Source of the DNA: Acidobacteriota bacterium
GTDB taxonomy: Bacteria > Acidobacteriota > JAAYUB01
DNA: 32,335 nt
Assembly: GCA_017996395.1 (NCBI GenBank)
Contig: JAGOHA010000030.1
Span: 1-32,335 of the forward strand
Direction of reading: 5' to 3'
Part shown: positions 29,574-32,335 of the stretch, in pieces
Layout: every line of letters starts with the position of its first letter
Numbering within the stretch: position 1 is the stretch's first letter
Notes under the pieces: model-generated
The model's database searches: none
What the model saw: the letters and a program-made list of their open reading frames with translations, nothing else
Told to the model about the DNA's origin: nothing
Program-made: the position numbers and the translations under genes

Positions 29574-29597
29574 CGGCCGCTCCCGGCCGTTGCTTTT
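29574..29597 (+). terminator. Weak terminator overlapping the next promoter
   Basis: CGGCCG (29574-29579) and CGGCCG (29584-29589) form a 6-bp hairpin with a 4-base loop, followed by TTGCTTTT. The T-rich tract also contains the -35 of the HAD gene promoter. Confidence 0.5.
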
Positions 29598-29617
29598 CCC
29601 CCGTGCTCTGGTACAAT
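29590..29617 (+). promoter_or_regulatory. Promoter of the HAD phosphatase gene
   Basis: TTGCTT (29590-29595), 16 bases, TACAAT (29612-29617). GAGGAG and the ATG at 29638 follow at normal distance, giving a short leader. Confidence 0.7.
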
Positions 29618-29637
29618 GGCCCCTCGCTCGAGGAGCC

Positions 29638-30342
29638 ATGACCGATCCGATCCGCCACGTGCTGCTGTTCGACATCGACGGGACGCTGATCTCCACCGGC
29701 GGCGCCGGCCGCCGCGCCATGGACACGGCGTTCGCCTCGGTGCACGGCGTCGCCGACGCCATGGCCGGCGTGGTGCTGTCGGGCAAAATCGACCCCATGA
29801 TCTACGACGAGGTGTGCCGCCGCTTCCGCCTGGCGCCGGCCATGGACTCTTTCCGCGAGGCATACCTCGAACACCTGGCCGCGGAGCTCCCCCGCTGCCG
29901 CGACCGCGGCGCTGTGATGCCCGGCGTGGCCGGGCTCCTCCGGCACCTGGACGGCGCGCCGGGGGTGCTGCTAGGGCTGCTCACGGGGAACTGGCGCGAC
30001 GGCGCGTACGCCAAGCTCCGGTTCTACGGCCTCGACCGCCACTTCCCCTTCGGCGCCTTCGGCGACGACGCCGCCAACCGCAACGCCCTGCCGGCGGTGG
30101 CCATCCGGCGCGCCGCGGAGCTCGCCGGTCCGGTCGTCACGGCGGCGACCCGCTTCACCGTGATCGGCGACACCCCGCGCGACATCGAGTGCGCCCTCGG
30201 CTCCGACTGCCTGGCCGTGGCCGTGGCCACGGGCGAGTACCCCGTGGAGGAACTGGCCGCCTACCAGCCCCAGGTGCTCCTGCCGGACCTGGCCGACCCC
30301 GCCGCCTTCTGCCGCCCCCTGGACCTGCCGTGCCCGGCGTGA
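29638..30342 (+). CDS. HAD-family phosphatase (phosphoglycolate phosphatase-like)
   Basis: A 234-residue haloacid-dehalogenase hydrolase. Motif I is FDIDGT (about 11-16; the nucleophile and acid Asp), motif II is LLTGNW (about 114-119), and motif IV is IGDTPRDIEC (about 177-186). Subclass I cap residues follow motif I (GKIDPMIYDEV). It dephosphorylates a small phosphorylated metabolite, perhaps 2-phosphoglycolate; the substrate is not certain. The start is ATG behind GAGGAG. It is its own transcription unit. A 9-bp inverted repeat (30351-30385) follows its stop. Confidence 0.88.
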   Translation: MTDPIRHVLLFDIDGTLISTGGAGRRAMDTAFASVHGVADAMAGVVLSGKIDPMIYDEVCRRFRLAPAMDSFREAYLEHLAAELPRCRDRGAVMPGVAGLLRHLDGAPGVLLGLLTGNWRDGAYAKLRFYGLDRHFPFGAFGDDAANRNALPAVAIRRAAELAGPVVTAATRFTVIGDTPRDIECALGSDCLAVAVATGEYPVEELAAYQPQVLLPDLADPAAFCRPLDLPCPA

Positions 30343-30350
30343 CACGCACG

Positions 30351-30385
30351 CCGCATTCGACGTACGCCGCAGTCAACGAATGCGG
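30351..30385. other. Inverted repeat after the HAD gene
   Basis: CCGCATTCG (30351-30359) is perfectly complementary to 30377-30385, with a 17-base loop. It may be part of transcript end formation. There is no T-tract. Confidence 0.45.
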
Positions 30386-30474
30386 TCCGCGGCAAGCTCC
30401 ACCGGCAGGCCAAGATTGCAGCCTCGGTTTGCAGAAATTTCACTCACTGCGGATGATCGGGTTTCCTGCACCGG

Positions 30475-30495
30475 CGCGCGTTCATCGAACGCGCG
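30475..30495. other. Perfect 9-bp hairpin in the intergenic region
   Basis: CGCGCGTTC (30475-30483) pairs exactly with GAACGCGCG (30487-30495) around ATC. It lies in the 338-base gap 30343-30680, which has no gene that I can see. No T-tract follows. Confidence 0.5.
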
Positions 30496-30555
30496 GTACG
30501 GCCACCAGGCCGCGAGATACTCAGCCGTCAGCAAAACACCTGCAGAAACAAGTAG

Positions 30556-30584
30556 TTGACACCCAAGCACAATTTCAATAGTAT
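30556..30584 (+). promoter_or_regulatory. Strong promoter of the secreted-protein gene
   Basis: TTGACA (30556-30561), 17 bases, TAGTAT (30579-30584): a consensus -35 and a good -10. The start of the secreted protein is about 96 bases downstream, leaving a leader of about 90 bases that contains a short open stretch but no clear riboswitch. Confidence 0.8.
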
Positions 30585-30680
30585 TTGTGAAGATATCCGA
30601 GCTGAGTCCTCATCATGAGGCGATCGTTTGCTTTTACCATCCCGTTCACAACCCACAACTTAAATATTGAGGGAGGCAAC

Positions 30681-31811
30681 ATGAAACACTCATTGCGTTT
30701 GCTGGCGGTGCTCGGCGCGCTGCTTCTCCTGGCCGGCCTGGCGCCGGTACTGGCGGGCGATTCGGCCCGCGGCGGCACGGGGACGGGGCTCCAGATCGTG
30801 AGCGGGCCGACCGATCACAACTTTCTGTACAGCACCAACTACAATCCGCCCGAGCGGCGGCACACCCTGACGCGCTCCAAGTCGTCCGGCACCACTCTGG
30901 CCGGCGGCGTCGTGGGGATCTTCAAGGATGCAAACCCGTGGGGCTCCACCGCCTGGGAACAGGCATGCCTGGCCAACGGCATCCCGTACGAGGTCCACGG
31001 CTCAGCCGAGTTCGCCACGCTGGACTTCAGCCAGTTCCAGGTGATCATCATGTGCAGCGTGCAGAACGATACTTTCTATGCGAACTACGCCGCCCAGGAA
31101 GCCAAGTTCGTGAATTACGTGATGAACGGTGGCTTCATCTTCTTCTCCGGCTGCCGCTATGTACCCAGTTCCTCGTATCCTACTCCCCCCGGTAGCGGCA
31201 TGACCAACAGCGCATATCTGGATCAATTCAACCTCATCGACGACCCCACCCATCCTGCTGTAGCCGGGATCAGCAGCCCATTCCAGGGAAACGCCGCCAG
31301 CCATAACTATTACACGAACCTGCCCGTCGGCGCCCATATCATCACGCATGGCCAGGGTTCAGGATTCCCCACACTGGTGGAATACACCTTGGGATTGGGC
31401 GTGGTCCTGGCATCCGGCTTGACCCAAGAGTATTACTATGGCTCCGGTGGCGGAAACTGTGACGTTGTCGAAAACAGCCTGCTGTACCTGTACAACTTCG
31501 CGCCGCCGTTCGAGCTGACGTTCGACGACGACTACGGCCGCGCCCAGCTTTGCCTCAACCCGGAGACCGGCGAGTTCCTCTACCGGGTCCTCACCGGCGC
31601 CGGCGCCGGCGAGTACGAACTGACCGGCACCGTCTACACCCGCGGCAACGTGCTCTTCCTCCAGTCGCCGCGCCCCTCCCCCTGGACGCTGCTGCTGTCC
31701 TACGACATGGCCACCCACCGCGCCAACGCCTACCTGGTGTACCCGGAGAAGGGCGTGCGCTCGGTGCTCTACGACCGGAACACGCTGAACGACGGCGCCT
31801 GCGGCAACTAG
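30681..31811 (+). CDS. Secreted protein, possible glutamine-amidotransferase-like fold plus beta domain
   Basis: A 376-residue exported protein. The ATG at 30681 follows GAGGGAGG and gives a clear signal peptide (KHSLRLLAVLGALLLLAGLAPVLA, cleaved after ALA). The first 230 mature residues contain VVGIFKDANPWG, QVIIMCSVQND, AKFVNYVMNGGFIFFSGC and HPAVAGI, a pattern like ThuA or DUF4159-type amidotransferase folds, with Cys in FFSGC where a nucleophile could sit; this is tentative. The C-terminal 100 residues (FDDDYGRAQLCLNPETGEF onward) look like a separate beta domain. The middle (about 31040-31490) is visibly lower in GC than both ends. It may be a surface or periplasmic enzyme; the substrate is unknown. 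Confidence 0.75.
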   Translation: MKHSLRLLAVLGALLLLAGLAPVLAGDSARGGTGTGLQIVSGPTDHNFLYSTNYNPPERRHTLTRSKSSGTTLAGGVVGIFKDANPWGSTAWEQACLANGIPYEVHGSAEFATLDFSQFQVIIMCSVQNDTFYANYAAQEAKFVNYVMNGGFIFFSGCRYVPSSSYPTPPGSGMTNSAYLDQFNLIDDPTHPAVAGISSPFQGNAASHNYYTNLPVGAHIITHGQGSGFPTLVEYTLGLGVVLASGLTQEYYYGSGGGNCDVVENSLLYLYNFAPPFELTFDDDYGRAQLCLNPETGEFLYRVLTGAGAGEYELTGTVYTRGNVLFLQSPRPSPWTLLLSYDMATHRANAYLVYPEKGVRSVLYDRNTLNDGACGN

Positions 31812-31852
31812 GCGCGCCGGCGCCTGCGGCGACTCAGCACGCCGGTGCCCTG
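31793..31852 (+). repeat. 25-base tandem repeat at the 3' end of the secreted-protein gene
   Basis: Two adjacent 25-base copies (31793-31817 and 31818-31842) match at 21 of 25, and a partial third follows to 31852. The first copy encodes the last few residues and the stop codon; the second is noncoding. It looks like a recent local duplication that created or moved the protein's end. Confidence 0.65.
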
Positions 31853-31866
31853 ACCATGCACTCAAC

Positions 31867-31901
31867 CGGGGCGGCCCGTTCGGGGCCGCCCCGTTCGTTT
31901 T
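31867..31901 (+). terminator. Intrinsic terminator of the secreted-protein gene
   Basis: CGGGGCGGCCC (31867-31877) pairs perfectly with 31883-31893 around a GTTCG loop, followed by TTCGTTTT. A strong rho-independent terminator 55 bases past the stop. Confidence 0.9.
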
Positions 31902-31940
31902 ATGGAGCCGGTTTGGTTTCGGCGTCATCCGTGTGGAGGC

Positions 31941-32164
31941 ACGAGTACGAGCACGATCACGATCACGAATTACGAGCACGAAATCCGATGTCCGAATTCC
32001 GCATGGAGGAAACGAGCCTCTAGCCTCGAGTCTCGAGCCTCGATTACGATTACGAATTACGATGACGATTACGAATTACGAGCACGGGTACGAATCACGC
32101 GCCCGCCGTTCCCTCTCACTCCTATCTCCTCACTGTTTACTATTTACTGTTCATTGTTCACTCT
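31941..32164. repeat. Mosaic of low-complexity repeats
   Basis: This gene-free stretch is built of distinct simple motifs. ACGA-type units (31941-31983 and 32041-32098) include an exact 17-base direct repeat, 32046-32062 and 32065-32081, with a 19-base period, and a 16-base string shared by 31965-31980 and 32071-32086. CTCGAG/AGCCT modules (32013-32043) share 18 bases exactly with 20346-20363. A pyrimidine-rich block (32109-32164) repeats TTTACT/TTCACT. The units are too irregular for CRISPR. Confidence 0.75.

Positions 32165-32335
<171 letters not shown>

Overview
The window is a GC-rich bacterial chromosome segment, densely coding, with no rRNA, tRNA, CRISPR array, insertion sequence or phage gene that I could see. 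Several features suggest an anaerobic or facultative bacterium, possibly of the Acidobacteriota or a related candidate phylum: a ferredoxin-dependent 2-oxoacid oxidoreductase with fused beta and gamma subunits, a bacterial cyclic-2,3-diphosphoglycerate-synthetase-like GTPase, an EF-P whose tip loop reads PGNLRGF and whose C-terminus reads SYVSRC-like (TYVSRC), and a PP2C / Ser-Thr kinase-FHA pair. The taxonomic placement rests on remembered family resemblance and is tentative.

Layout. At 1-5701 a minus-strand operon runs from a clear sigma70-type promoter to an intrinsic terminator: DUF1015 protein, cPGS-like GTPase, ferredoxin, then the OFOR alpha and beta-gamma subunits. At 5796-10396 follow more minus-strand genes: an unknown protein, a GNAT-like acyltransferase, HflX (apparently starting at an AUC codon), a Cys-rich protein and a 3D-domain secreted protein. 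At 10514-12263 on the plus strand lie a deoxyribosyltransferase-like protein, thymidine kinase and a zinc-ribbon/DUF2007-like protein. At 12321-15086 are a BON lipoprotein, a zinc-ribbon membrane protein and a polytopic membrane protein. A 430-base gap at 15087-15518 carries four DnaA-box-like sites around an AT-rich core.

At 15519-19183 a three-gene acyl-CoA carboxylase operon (carboxyltransferase, biotin carboxylase, biotin carrier) sits behind its own promoter. At 19273-22816 four genes that all make or use carbamoyl phosphate are collected: pyrB, pyrI, carbamate kinase and ornithine carbamoyltransferase. At 22862-27094 lie a MATE transporter, a GT2 glycosyltransferase, efp and serS. At 27142-31811 on the plus strand are a PP2C phosphatase overlapping a Ser/Thr kinase with zinc ribbon and FHA domain, a HAD phosphatase, and a secreted protein with a possible amidotransferase-like fold. 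The window ends in a 270-base mosaic of simple repeats and covarying hairpins next to the 3' end of a thiolase gene (cut by the window edge).

Working together: OFOR plus ferredoxin would link 2-oxoacid oxidation to low-potential electrons. The biotin carboxylase operon and the thiolase point to acyl-CoA metabolism. The carbamoyl-phosphate cluster joins pyrimidine and arginine/energy metabolism. The core promoters that can be read (TTGACT-17-TACACT, TTGCTT-17-TACACT, TTGCAT-17-TAAGAT, TTGACA-17-TAGTAT) agree with each other and give a usable housekeeping promoter pattern for this genome.
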